From Ascaphus truei (taxonomy: Eukaryota > Chordata > Amphibia > Anura > Ascaphidae), in the NCBI GenBank assembly GCA_036426205.1, contig CM071568.1, forward strand, positions 46,454,483 to 46,518,482: a stretch of 64,000 nt of DNA, written 5' to 3'. Every line of letters starts with the position of its first letter. Positions within the stretch are counted from its first letter, which is position 1. Below are positions 53,336 through 64,000 of the stretch, piece by piece. A program made the translations under genes and the position numbers. The notes below the pieces were generated by a model. The model saw only the letters and a list, made by a program, of their open reading frames with translations, searched no databases and had not been told where the DNA came from.

Positions 53336-54839
53336 GCTATGGTAAAGTTCTACTTTAGGATCTACCATACCAGCAAGTACTGTTTGCCTCCAGCACTTAG
53401 AGGGTCAACTTAGTCTTGGTTGGTGGTATTTTTGGCTAGAATGTCATGATTTTTCACTTGACGGCTGGAGATTGGCATTGAAATGCACTGCGGAGTAACC
53501 TCTCATTTCTATGTTTGTATGTTCAGCGTGTCTTGGGACCCGTTTGAAATTGTCCTCTCCCCCCCCAACCCCCCCTTTATTTATATTGTTTATGCGTTCC
53601 TCCAATTTGCTTTTAAATCCTTGAGCACTGTCGAACAAAAATACGTTTTTCCTGCTCTTATTTATGCATTTTGTTGAACTGTGTTCTACATATAAAGCAT
53701 CGCTCTGTTCTGGAGTGGGGCAGGCCTGCTGATTATTTTTCAAAGTCGTCCTTTCAAGTGCAGTGAACTTCTAATGAATTTTCTTGAGGTGGGGGGGCGG
53801 GGGGGTGTGGTGGACCCTTCTGACCACTTGTTTATATTAAGCAGGGGGGGGAGAAGCATTTGCTTACAATATCCGTAGATGATTTATATTTTGAGCTGTG
53901 AGTAATTCTTTTCATGCTGACAAGTTTATGGTGAGCATTGAACTCCTGTGTGTGTGTGTGTGGGGGGTGGGGGGTGTAGGCAGAACAGCATGGCTTCCTG
54001 CATTGCAGTCTGGGTGGTGGGAGGTGAGGGGAGGGGGGGATAGAGGTAGGAGAGAGAGCGAGCACTGAGCTCAAAGTAGTGGCTTAAGATGAGTGCTTAA
54101 AAAGAGTTAATCATTTTTTACCACTCTCACATTAGGCCTGTAAGAGCAAAGGTAATACAGACTACAACACACCACTTGTTACTGTTTACTTAAGCACAAA
54201 CAGTGGTAGAAGTGTTTAGTCCTCAGGGAAGCTCAGTGATTGAACAAAAATGCTCAAGTTATTTTGATAATACATAGCACCAGTGTGGCCAAAAACTATG
54301 ATCATCTTGAGGCGGGCCAAGGATGAAGACCTTGTGTGTTGTGTTCTTCCTGATGAACAAAGATACTTTCTGTTAAGAAAATAAACCTCGCATTTGGGTC
54401 AATTTGCAAAGCACTAGTGAAATAATTAAATTGTTTATTTTAGGACTTGGCGTGAGAAGGTGTGGGAAAGTTGCAGGGTTTGTGCGCCTGGCTAAGTCTT
54501 TTTTTTCTGTGGATCTGGATCCCGAGCAGAAAATGAATGCGTAAACATACTTAATGATGCGACGCCGTGAAAGCAGAAATAAGAAATTAAACTGGAATTG
54601 GAAGAAGAGTGTCGAGCGTTGTTCGGCTTCTTAACATTGCAGATGTATGTTCCTTACTTATGCAGGGTAGAGAGGGACATGATTAATTGGTATATCTTGA
54701 AATGCCAGCTAAAATATTAACAAAAAACGTCAATGTATCATTGGCTGTTCAGGCTTCAAAGTAGAGAAACATGCAATCCATAGCATGTGTTTTTGGTCTT
54801 AATTTGCTCTGAGGACTCATATTCTAGACCAGGGGAGCG
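53336..54839. other. No recognised gene; G-rich and GT-rich patches
   Basis: G-rich runs at 53790-53810, 53843-53852 and 53950-54040, including a GT repeat near 53948-53962, could form quadruplexes. No gene supported. Confidence 0.5.
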
Positions 54840-55161
54840 CAAACTTTTGGAGCTGCGCCCCCCTGCCTGCTTGCTCTCGTGCGCCCCCTTACCTGGTTTG
54901 GTGGCGTCACGTGACCCTGTTGCCATGGAGACAGACGTGTGATGTCACTGCATGACACTGTGGCATCATTTGACGCTGTGTTGCCATGGCGACGCGCGTC
55001 ATAGCAACTCGTCTCAATCCAGGTAAGTGAGTTGCAGAGGCATCACGTGATCCCCCGGCATTTAATTTAAATGCCTCGGGGAAGAGTGCAGGGCCTCTGT
55101 AACCACCCGCGCCCCCCCCCCCCCAAAAAAAATCCCGGGCCCCCCATTTTACGCACCGCTG
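54840..55161. mobile_element. hAT MITE (family CAGGGGTGCGCAAAC), copy 6, opposite orientation
   Basis: Ends CAGGGGAGCGCAAAC and, inverted, CAGCGGTGCGTAAAA. The 8-bp flanks TTCTAGAC and TTCTAGAT match at 7 of 8. The internal words are those of the other copies but inverted (ggcatttaatttaaatgcc). Confidence 0.9.
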
Positions 55162-56853
55162 TTCTAGATGTTGAATCATTGGACAATAAAGAAAAGTTGT
55201 TGTATTTTTGGGGGGCTGTGGGGGTAATTTAGAGAGGGGTGCCGAAACCCTAATAAAATAAAAATGGGTTTATATATAAGCTACAATAAACAGGACCTGC
55301 CAAAATGGGGGACAGCTAGAATTGTTGTTTCCAGCACAGTGGAGGAAGGGGTCTGGCCATCCACATCCCTAAACTAAGGCAGGCTATTCGCCCCACCCCT
55401 TGCTCAACCAATCGTGGGTAGCATCCTGGGCTCCCGGCTAACCTCCCAGTTACTATCCCAGCCCTATTCCTAGTCATTTCATAATTACTATGGACTTTAA
55501 TGTTGACCCCTAAAGAAAGGTGTAGGATCTCTGATCCCCTAATCCCCCCAAAGTAACCCTTCCAAAAACTGTGGAGGAAATGGAAGCCATGTTTCACTGA
55601 AAGTTTAAAAGCGGATAACCTCAGGAGTGCTAAGCACTAGAATGAAGGATAAGTCACTGGTAAGAGCTTGGCCATGTTCATTGAAAGGTAATATTAGCAA
55701 GAAAGAGTATTTGAAGGTACTGTATAGGAGATGGCACTTTTAATCATGAACAACCTCTGTAGTGTCTGCAGTTTCTATAATTCAGTGCATATGGCTGCAG
55801 AATTTCCCAGTGAGGTGTGTGATCAGCACAAAGAAGGGAAAATGGTACATTGCAATACAGATATTGGGACTGGGTGTAATGGAAGTGTGCTTATTACAGT
55901 CTCTTATGAAAGGACATCCTCACCGCACAAAATGGATGTAAAATGTAGCATATTTGAACCCTTTGGTGCAGGAGATGGCAAAACCCATTCTGTACTTATC
56001 CAAAACCAATTTGTTGCCAGGGCGGCTGCATTGCAGTCCCCTCTGACAGTGAAGGGGTTAATATTGCACGGTTGCTATTCTGTCTTATATGATGGCACCG
56101 AACTTTATGTATCTGGAGAAAAGCGATGTGCACTACTGTGCTTATGGGCTCTTTATGTTTGCAGCCAAAGAGTAAACATACTGTAAAGCATATATGATCA
56201 AATCTTTACAATGATTATTTTCTTTCATTTGTATAGCAACAACATATTCTGCAGCGCAGTACAGTGTGGGAGGGAGGACAATCACATTGTATGACAAAAC
56301 AGTACAGATATGTTATGACAAACTGAGACAATAGGAATATATGTTGATTTACGTTATGTGGCCCTAAAAAGTTTTATTTGTTTCATTTATTCATTGTTCT
56401 ATTGACGAAGTTAACATGTTCAGTGATACAAGGGCATATGAAGCTTGCAATGTTATTCCTCCGGGGCTGCATGGGTTAAAACATTTCCCATTTGTCGTCC
56501 ATAGTGAAACTTTCCAAGTGGAGACTTTTAAGTGTGTTTATGCCACTCTCTAGCATTGTAATTGCTCTAGAAGTATACAACACTTGCCAGCTCAAATCAC
56601 AGTTTCAATAAGACCACCCACGCAGACATATACATATTAAGGTTTTCATCTGCTGGGGGGTAGCAGGGATGTATGCAAACAGTGATGCACCACAAACCGG
56701 CCAATCACGCTGAATGACTGATAACTATAGTGTGACTTTTATGAAATCTCACGTATCCACGTAGTATACACAGTTGAAGTTGGCTTATTTGTGCATGTTG
56801 GACTATTTTTTGCAGGTTACGTTAATCTTATGTTTACCTTACACAGTCTAAGA
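55162..56853. other. No supported gene
   Basis: Contains a 151-codon frame (55731-56186, plus) that I could not connect to any family or splice pattern. Otherwise AT-rich. Confidence 0.45.
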
Positions 56854-57184
56854 CAGGGATAGCTAACTTCAGTCCTTAAGGGCCACCAACAGGTCCGGTT
56901 TTCAGGATATCCCTGCTTCGGCACAGGTCACTCTTCGACTGTGCCCTAGTGCTAGGATGCCACATCAGCCTGTAATACCTGATGTAATAGAAGATTCAAT
57001 CCTCCTCTTTATAACTCGCAACGTCCCTTACCAAATCCCCCTACTCTCTCACCCGCAATATCGCAAGAATCTGCCCTTCTCTCTCTGAGCCACCGACTGA
57101 GCCACCTGTGCTGAAGCAGAAATATCCTGAAAACCTGACCTGTTTGGGTGGCCCTTGAGTACTGGAGATGGCTACCTTCCCCTG
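56854..57184. mobile_element. Palindromic MITE (CCAGTCCTCAAGG family) split by a LINE piece
   Basis: Halves at about 56854-56934 and 57085-57184 match 52665-52828. Between them about 150 bp is unrelated, with tataactcgcaacgtccctt-like sequence resembling LINE C-terminal coding. Flanks match only weakly. Confidence 0.7.
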
Positions 57185-58631
57185 ATCTAAACTACCATCA
57201 ATACACTACAAATCACATGTCCAAATCAGCCAAACCATAAGATAACCACAGTAATCTTGTTACAGATATGGGAGTGACGTCCTTAACACTTTTTTTCAGA
57301 TGAGTAAACATTTAGTCAAATTAACCAACGGGTCATTACTTTTGATGACCTTGAAAAACTAAGGGGACAGAGCTTGAATTCAGAGACGCACATTTCTTTG
57401 AAGAAGGCAGCTAAGCTCTTTAGATACCATTGCTAAAGAGTTTTATATCTGAACTATATATTTGTGCTATAGGAACACAAGTAATTTGTTTTTTCCATTT
57501 TTAACAGATTCCTCCTAATAAAAGTGAAAGCGTTGTAATTTAAAATTGCTAAGAAAAATGGTAGCTCATGTACCACTACAATTCAGGAGCAATCCTGGCT
57601 AAACATAAATGTTTATTTTTTATTTTTTTAATCTTCCCTAAACCATGGCTTATCTGTGGGCCCCTGATGGCTGGGGTCCCCCTGGTTCAGGAGCTGCAAG
57701 CCCAGGGTTGACTGGCGGTCCAACTGGCTAATTGGCTCAACAAAATGGCTAGGGTGGGGGCTCCGACAGCTAACAGAAAAGCCAATTATGTTGTTGATCC
57801 TGTCGGCAATGTTTGTTAGGTTTTTTGTGTCAAGACCGGCACTTAAAAATGACAAATATCTTTGGAACTGGGGAATCCCCGGATTTGGGGAGGCCACAGG
57901 ATCCGTTCTGCAGACCCATCAAGGTTTATGTTAGATCTAAAAAATAAATTAAAAAAATAGATAAGAAATACGTTCCCAGACAGAGTTGCTGCTTTAATCA
58001 CTATAGTGAGAGTGGTCTATAGCACCTGAAACTGAAGACATTAAGAGGCCAGTTCCATGTACACAATCCATCAAAAAACATTTAGTACAAATGATCTGTT
58101 CATTCTGATCTCATAATTTAATTGTAAAATCTTCCAGCTGAATTCTTTTTTTAAGGTACATTAATGTAAAAAAACAAAACAACAAAAATAAACCTTCCAT
58201 GCGGATTCATACATCTGTCCAGCACATGTTTCAAAAGTCAACCCCGATCACTTCAACTTTGGCATCACTGCAGCGCTCACTCCTCATACAGGTGTAAGCC
58301 ACTGAGCTAGACAGCTAGCCCACATTGTAAGTTCTGTGGTGTTCATTACTGTGCCTTTCTCCGCCTGTCTTACAGGACTACATTTGCAATGTTTATCAAT
58401 GAACCATTAAATGTAGTTCATGTTATATGAAGGTGAGTTTTCACACTACTGCAATATATCACTCCGTGCAATGGCACTTTTAAGTAGAAGTGTAATCTAT
58501 TCACATGGCAGAGTAAAAAGAGCTGTATTTAGGTATACAAATCATGGCACAGTAAAGCAATACCCAGCATTTACTGGTGATCTGGGTTAAACTGGACAAG
58601 CCTGTATGCGATCAACTCTGTCTCCGCACTC
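57185..58631. other. No recognised gene
   Basis: AT-rich; nothing supported. Confidence 0.5.
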
Positions 58632-58748
58632 TGGATCAATAAGTAAGTATCGATAAAGGATAAAGTATCTGTTGTCTAAATTTAGCATAGGTTGAACTTG
58701 ATGGATGTACGTCTTTTTTCAAACTCATCTACTATGTAACTATGTAAC
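58632..58748 (+). mobile_element. CR1 3' end fragment
   Basis: Matches 19060-19179 (ggatcaataagtaagtat, gttgaacttgatgg, ctactatgtaactatgtaa). Extreme 5' truncation. Confidence 0.92.
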
Positions 58749-58846
58749 TCTGCCAATTTTGAGACACCCTACTATTGTTGATTTCACCAAAGGGAATTGG
58801 AGCAGCTGCAAGGTGTTAGGCCCCTTTGAAAATTATTACCTTAGTG

Positions 58847-59511
58847 CAGGGGTGGCCAACTCCAGTCCTCAAGAGCTACCAACAGGTCAGGTTTTCATGA
58901 TATCCCAGCTTCAGCACAGGTGGCTTAATCAGTCCCTACTTCAGCACAGGTGGCTTAGTCTTTGACAGAGCCAGTAATTGAACCACCTGTGCTGAAGCAG
59001 GGTTATCTAAAGTCCTCTCCCGCCTTAAACCTTACTCACTGCCCCACACCCCTGGAATGCCCTTTTTTCTACTAGCACCCTCTCTCTCCACCTTTAAGAC
59101 CCATTTTTAAACACAGCTCCTTAGCAAAACATATTGGTAGCTCCATGACTGATACTACACACCTCCTACATTACATCGACCTTGGCCCCCTGCAGACGCA
59201 CGTACCAGAACACTCTCCTACTGTCTCTGTAGGTTCTTCCTACCTACCACTTAGATTGTAAGCTCTTTGGGGCAGGGACTCCTTTTCCAGTAGTTTCTTC
59301 ATGTCTGAAGCGCTTATTCCCATTGTGTGTTATATTATTAAATTACGTGCATTACTGCTGTGAAGCGCTATGTTCATAAACGGTGCTATATAAATTAAGA
59401 AATACATCATCATGGAAACCTGAGATATCCAAAAAAGTATAGTTCCAGCGCACAGCATCGTGGAAACCTGACCTGTTGGTAGCTCTTGAGGACTGGAGTT
59501 GGCTACCCCTG
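58847..59511. mobile_element. Palindromic MITE with a nested LINE end
   Basis: Outer ends CAGGGGTGGCCAACTCC and, inverted, CAGGGGTAGCCAACTCC. The 8-bp flanks CCTTAGTG and CTTTAGTG match at 7 of 8. The centre is replaced by 59005-59400. Part of the left half (cttcagcacaggtggctta) is duplicated. Confidence 0.85.
59005..59400 (+). mobile_element. LINE 3' end (L2-type tail) inside the palindromic MITE
   Basis: Starts with a C-terminal LINE coding remnant (LEC PFFSTSTLSLHL-like, near 59050-59090), then 3' UTR with agattgtaagctctttgggg and gtgaagcgctatg, and a tail with gctatataaattaagaaa. This tail wording differs from the main LINE and resembles the end of the SINE at 22.8 kb, in line with the known sharing of L2-type tails by CORE-SINEs. 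Confidence 0.65.
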
Positions 59512-59533
59512 CTTTAGTGATTCTATTTTTTGA

Positions 59534-59695
59534 CGTCGGGAATATTTGATTTTTCAGGGGCTGTCGCCTCATGTGACAGCCCCTGAACCAGTCAATGGCC
59601 TGGTCGTGGCGACGCCGCAAAGCGAAATACAACTTTCGCTTGCGGCGACGGGTGACATCGTGGGCACTATACGCGCGGCCTTAGAGTGCAGCAAC
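59534..59695. other. GC-rich double-hairpin segment
   Basis: caggggctgtc/gacagcccctg (about 59556-59586) and gccgcaaagcgaaa/tttcgcttgcggc (about 59613-59646) form two hairpins in CpG-rich DNA ending near gcgcggccttag. Probably a MITE, but its ends are not defined. Confidence 0.45.
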
Positions 59696-60349
59696 TCAAG
59701 ACTGATCCGTGTAACTGTCCTGCTAAAACAGTTTTTTGTTGCTCAAAGGAAATTCTTTCAATTCACAGTGAATGCCCAGTATGATGCTTGGGGGGGTGGG
59801 GGAAGTGGTAGCTGATATCCATGTCAATTGATATTGCCAGAGTGAATTCAAAAACCAATCACGAATAGCCACATGAATAGAAAAGCACTGTAATCAAGAC
59901 ACTAAAAATGTAAACAATTGTGTCTAAGCATATGTTGCTAATGTTACAAAAGCCTCATTTCCCTTTCCCAATGTATGTTTGGATTTACGTTCAATCACTC
60001 AATTTTTCATATGCCACTTGCTTTTTCTCCATATGTAACAAACTTGATGAAAACATAATTGGTTGTGCATGTAATCCTGTGTTTGGCGTTCCATTTATTT
60101 CCCTTGTGTATTCGATGAGAGTGATATGTAATAATCAGAAAGTTGCATCCACTTGTGCAGGTGTTCGTGTTACTTGTGGTGTGTGTGTTACTTGTGCTGT
60201 GTGCCTGGTCGTGTCAGTGAGGTAGATATGGATGGGCACAGTGATCAAAGTGGCTTAAAGTGTAGGCAAAAATTAACCCCCCTTTTCTTTAAAAAGAAAG
60301 TGGAACTGCAAGTGTGTAAATAAAAAAGTGGTGATCCGGTGGGTTTGTA
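59696..60349. other. No recognised gene
   Basis: AT-rich with a GT-rich patch near 60160-60215. Nothing supported. Confidence 0.5.
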
Positions 60350-60494
60350 CAGGCAGTCCTCGTTTTACAACGCTTCGATTTACAACGAATGGCTTATCCA
60401 ACGCTAGGCAATGTATACCTATGTTCATTTATACGACGCCAAAACGGCTTATCCAACGCTCTTACGACACTTTGCAAAGTTGTTTATGTGTATA

Positions 60495-61815
60495 TGTAGC
60501 CAGGTCCCCCCTCGCGTGTAGCCAGGCCCCCCCCTCGCGCACTCACCCCCCTTCTGTTGTCCCGCGAGCCGCGCGTTGCTAGGGACGCGAGCGGCATCGG
60601 AATCCCTGGTAGCTAGGGACGCGAGCGGGCCGGTTGCCGGGGACGCGATCGGGCCGTCGCTAAGGCCGCGATCGCGTTGCTACCGGCCCGGCGGCTCGGG
60701 AAGCAGGGCGCCGCCATACACAGGGCTGTTGCGCATGCGCAATGGCAATGCACAGCGCGGGAGGCTCAGACAGCTCGCGCATGCGCGAGAATAGACTGCC
60801 AGCCCCCAGGGTGCTTAGGGGCAAAGACACCTGACGCCAGGGAGCCAATCAGAAGGCCGGATTCCCCTGCTCTCATTAGATACATTTCGCGGGGTTTTGC
60901 AGCTACGCAGGCACTCAGGATCCGGACCAGCTAGGGGTAAGAGGTGGATGCAGGGGTCAGTGACCCTCTGCATAGGCCAGCAGCCCCCAAGGTCCCAGTT
61001 AGGTCCTGAGTCACCTAATAGCTTGTGGAGCTTAGGGACAGGCCCTAGATAGGGACACTGCCCCATTATTTGGTCAAGTAGTCAGGGACACAGAGCGGAA
61101 GCCGTGCGGCCCTGCGAGGTGGGTTCTGGGCTCAGAACACCACCAAAGACCCTAAGACTAGGAGAGACATTGTTCGCGCTGGACTTTCAACCCACGCGGT
61201 GTGGAGGACAACGTCGGATCGTGCAGATTGATATCGCGGTACCCGTGGCTGGAGCCCGGGCAGGTAACCTGCAACTCACGTGCACCAACCAGGCCTATCA
61301 CCAAACATAGTGGCTGCGCAGTCACACATACACATGTACAGTGATATTTGACTCTGGGAGTACGAGACATTTGGGTGGGGGTTACTGGACACAGGGTGGG
61401 GTCACATTGTGGGTGGTAGCGTCCGCCGTGACGCCTAGAGGTGATAGCGTCCGCCGTGACGCCTAGAGGTGGTAGCGTCCGCCGTGACGCCTAGTGTGGT
61501 TAGTGTCCGCCGTGACACCCAGTGTGGTTAGCGCCCGCCGTGGCGCATGATGATGTTATGATGTTATTGAGTGATATATTATGTGTTTCCATGCAGTAAA
61601 GCCAGTCCTGTTTTATATTCGTTCGTGTTGTGTGGTTGTTTCCTGTGAGGGCCTCCTCCCACTCCGTTGGGATCCCTCCCAGGTGGAGGCGTTGCACCTA
61701 GAGATGTATGATATGTATGTACCCCAGGTTCCCCAAGCGGAGGCTTAGGCTCCTGAGAGCCAACAGGTAGCACAGCAGGTAGTAGCGGCGGTATTCATAG
61801 GGAATACCCGTTACA
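60495..61815 (+). repeat. Candidate solo LTR nested in the Tigger-like element
   Basis: A CpG-rich block opens with TGTAGCCAGG and closes with CCCGTTACA (TG...CA). The four bases TATA lie on both sides (60491-60494 and 61816-61819), compatible with a target duplication, but this is weak in TA-rich flanks. A cagtaaagcc followed by a GT-rich stretch near 61600-61640 could be the polyadenylation region. No second LTR or internal region is present. The frames crossing it (60576-61310) have no domain. Confidence 0.45.
61417..61556. repeat. 28-bp minisatellite, five units
   Basis: The unit tagcgtccgccgtgacgcct plus gaggtggt-like sequence starts at 61417, 61445, 61473, 61501 and 61529, an exact 28-bp period. 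Later units carry CpG-to-TpG type changes. Confidence 0.95.
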
Positions 61816-62117
61816 TATATAATATATATATTATACTATATTATACAATTAATATATTATGTTTTTATATTATATTATATATTATGTTATATTATATATA
61901 TAATGCAGTATATACACTATATAATTTATGTGTATGCTGCATATCTTATTGTCTGCGTAAAATATTTTGTGTATTTTAGCATTAAAAATGCCTTCAGGAA
62001 CGGAACCTTTCATTTAAACAGTGTTCCTATGGGAAAACTTGTTTCGCTTTACAACGTTTCGCTATCCAACGCCATTTTGAGTAACGCATTGTGTCGGATA
62101 ACCGAGGACTGCCTGTA

Positions 62118-64000
62118 GTATGAAAATGCCATAACATTTTAACTGTTGGTTGGGTAGATGGATAATAATTATTACATATTTATTATATATACATATATTA
62201 AAATATCTTGGGTATACAGTATCTGTAACACATGCATAAAGGACAGCGCACACCAAAACGAATGGAGTTTCGAGCAGCAATCCCACCAAAATGTAACATT
62301 TCCTTTTTCACTGCATTGAAGCAGGGGAGGGGGGTGCTATTTCTTTGCCCTGGCAACCCTCTGGTTCCCAAGATAACTACAGGTGTAGTTACCGGTGTGT
62401 TTCAGCTGGGTATTTAAATGACTGTCCAATAAGAATCTGCAAAGGATGGTGTTGTGGCTTCCTATTGGCTGGCCCTACGGCTTTATTGCTCTCCCTTCTG
62501 GGAGCTGAAACACAGTTAACACAGTTAACAATCTGGTAAGTACAGTATCTTGGGAAACATTTGGTCCCTGGAGCTAAGAGGGGGTGGAAAAACGCATTTG
62601 AGCTACAGGGGCCCCCAAGTGTTAATGCTAGGAAAAATAGTAAAAAAACAAAAAAAAAAACACATGTGTTGATGAGATTACTGCTTTAAATGTGTAATAT
62701 ATTCACCAACTGTCTCAAATATACCACACATTTAAACGTCATTATTTTGTTTTTATTTAATTTTTTTCATTTTGTGGTTATATTTTCAATAGTACAAAGC
62801 TCCACATGTTCCGCAGTGACTCTGCATTGATCTGGGAAGTGGCATTACTTCTGCTGGCAGTATCCCGTTATATACATACAGTATAACTTAAGTACCTGCT
62901 CGTCATCACCACTGAACAGCTCTATGAATCGGTCACTTTGCCCAAACTCCAGTAGCAGAAACATAACACAAGCTAAGCCTATCTGATAACCCCCAGAACC
63001 TTTCCTCTTGGTCGTTATCAGTATAACACTTTTGAGGATGCACCTTCTCCTGGGTCTTCTTGGCTCAGAAGCAGGGTTTTGCGCTTTTTATTATTAAATT
63101 GTAGTTGCCACACCCTGGACTACTAACATTTTATGAAGTCTTTCCGCTTTGTAACTATCACCACATCATTTGAGAGAGTCTAAAAATATATGTAGTGCCT
63201 GTTTGTGCCAGGCATAAGCAGGCGAAGTACACGTGAAGTTAAATAACACATTCAGTAGCTCGTCTTTATTTTATTTTTTTTATCTTTCCACTGCTGCGTT
63301 TCACTCAACGTAAATGTTAATCATTATTTGTTTAAAAACGTTTAGATCCTATGTTGACTGTGGAGACAGTATTGATTTTGAAAGGTTTCAGAGGGGCAGT
63401 TAAGCCATTCACTCAATGCAAAGCTGTTAATCAATACTGGTTATTATACTGCTGTGAAAAGACCCTGATGAATTGTACGTCTACAGCAATGTCAGTGCAC
63501 GTATTTTCTGATGCTATACATGCCTCGTTGTCTATAATTGACCACTTGAGTACTCCGGGGCTTAGTCACTACGTTATGGGGAATAGGACTCTGGGGGATT
63601 GTTTTTTTTGTTTCCAGGTTAGATCGTGTCTTGCGTTCCCATTGAGCACAGGACACGGCCTAGCCAGTGAGGAATGGTGAGGGACCCTCCTCTTCTGTTT
63701 CCTCTAAAATAGCCAGCGTGGTCACGTGACTGCGATTGAAAGTGGTCATGGGGCCCATGGGGACACTCGCACAACACGACCTCTCTGGCACTCGAAGGGT
63801 CAATCAACAAATAGGGCATAATATCGTTATTTTAACAGGGTACAATTTGGAGTTCAAGCAACTTTTGCCTGTACAGTCTTGTAATTATAGTATCACCTCA
63901 GTTCTGGTTAGGCAGTTTTGCTTCTTTATAGCACCATTGGCCGTACTGTACTGCTGCGAAACACTTTATTCGAGCAAATACACAGTATGTACCTGGCAGA
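62118..64000. other. No recognised gene
   Basis: AT-rich with A-runs near 62643-62660. A frame at 63351-63680 shows no recognisable domain. No exon supported. Confidence 0.5.

Larger units (their letters stand above)
60350..62115. mobile_element. Tigger-like element (CAGGCAGTCCTCG family), expanded form
   Basis: Inverted ends CAGGCAGTCCTCGTTTTAC and CAGGCAGTCCTCGGTTATC with TA on both sides (60348-60349 and 62116-62117). The end regions, with gcttatccaacgc and gctatccaacgcc words, resemble the short form at 35407-35618, but the total is 1766 bp because a GC-rich block (60495-61815) and an AT-rich run (61816-61912) lie inside. No transposase frame was seen. Confidence 0.85.

Noticed and set aside
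55731..56186. 151-codon open frame
   Set aside because: No recognisable domain, no good Met context or splice pattern, and the length is possible by chance in 64 kb. Kept as unsupported; a protein search would decide.
60576..61310. Arg/Pro/Ala-rich frames in the candidate solo LTR
   Set aside because: Same reason: CpG-rich non-coding composition, several phases open, no domain.

Overview
The window reads as vertebrate non-coding DNA, most likely from a large-genome anuran amphibian. It is AT-rich and intron-like, and almost all recognisable structure is transposon-derived. The mixture is what I would expect of frogs: an L2/Rex1-like LINE, CR1 with an ATGTAAC-type tail, CORE-SINE-like copies, Tc1, Tigger/pogo-like TA-flanked elements, several hAT MITE families with 8-bp target duplications, a Helitron, and a chromodomain Ty3/Gypsy element. 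The species is an inference, not a measurement. There is no bacterial-style operon anywhere.

Layout. 0-5 kb: LINE 3' end, then a decayed minus-strand LTR element (gag, protease and integrase remnants) split by a 1.46-kb Tigger-like element. 5-9 kb: the longest LINE copy, carrying endonuclease, a degenerate 2A-like peptide and reverse transcriptase. 9-20 kb: RTE and LINE fragments, two hAT MITEs with perfect 8-bp target duplications, a foldback element, a second long LINE copy (minus), and a CR1 insertion inside a 49-bp tandem array. 20-26 kb: a second foldback, Tigger-like MITEs, a SINE, and a Tc1 copy with a MITE nested in its terminal repeat. 26.2 kb: the only plausible host exon (204 bp, phase 0/0). 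28-33 kb: decayed CR1 and a young, internally deleted Gypsy chromovirus with a perfect 5-bp target duplication. 37-41.5 kb: a ~1.9-kb tandem duplication whose second copy differs mostly by small indels and may be an assembly artefact. 41-49 kb: foldbacks, an assembly gap inside a palindrome, a Tc1 end and a LINE end. 50-64 kb: Helitron, hAT MITEs, palindromic MITEs with nested LINE pieces, and a Tigger-like element that appears to contain a solo LTR.

The most unusual recurring signal is a short motif seen about ten times on both strands: CUGANGA or a degenerate form, a small hairpin, then GAAACGCGU(H). It usually sits at the apex of, or near, a foldback element. It resembles the hammerhead ribozyme core, with the foldback arms in the place of stem I. 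Most copies have lost core bases, so activity is not claimed.

No host gene set acts together here. The one candidate exon would belong to a plus-strand gene with very long introns. The rest records successive insertions whose relative ages can be read from nesting and target duplications.
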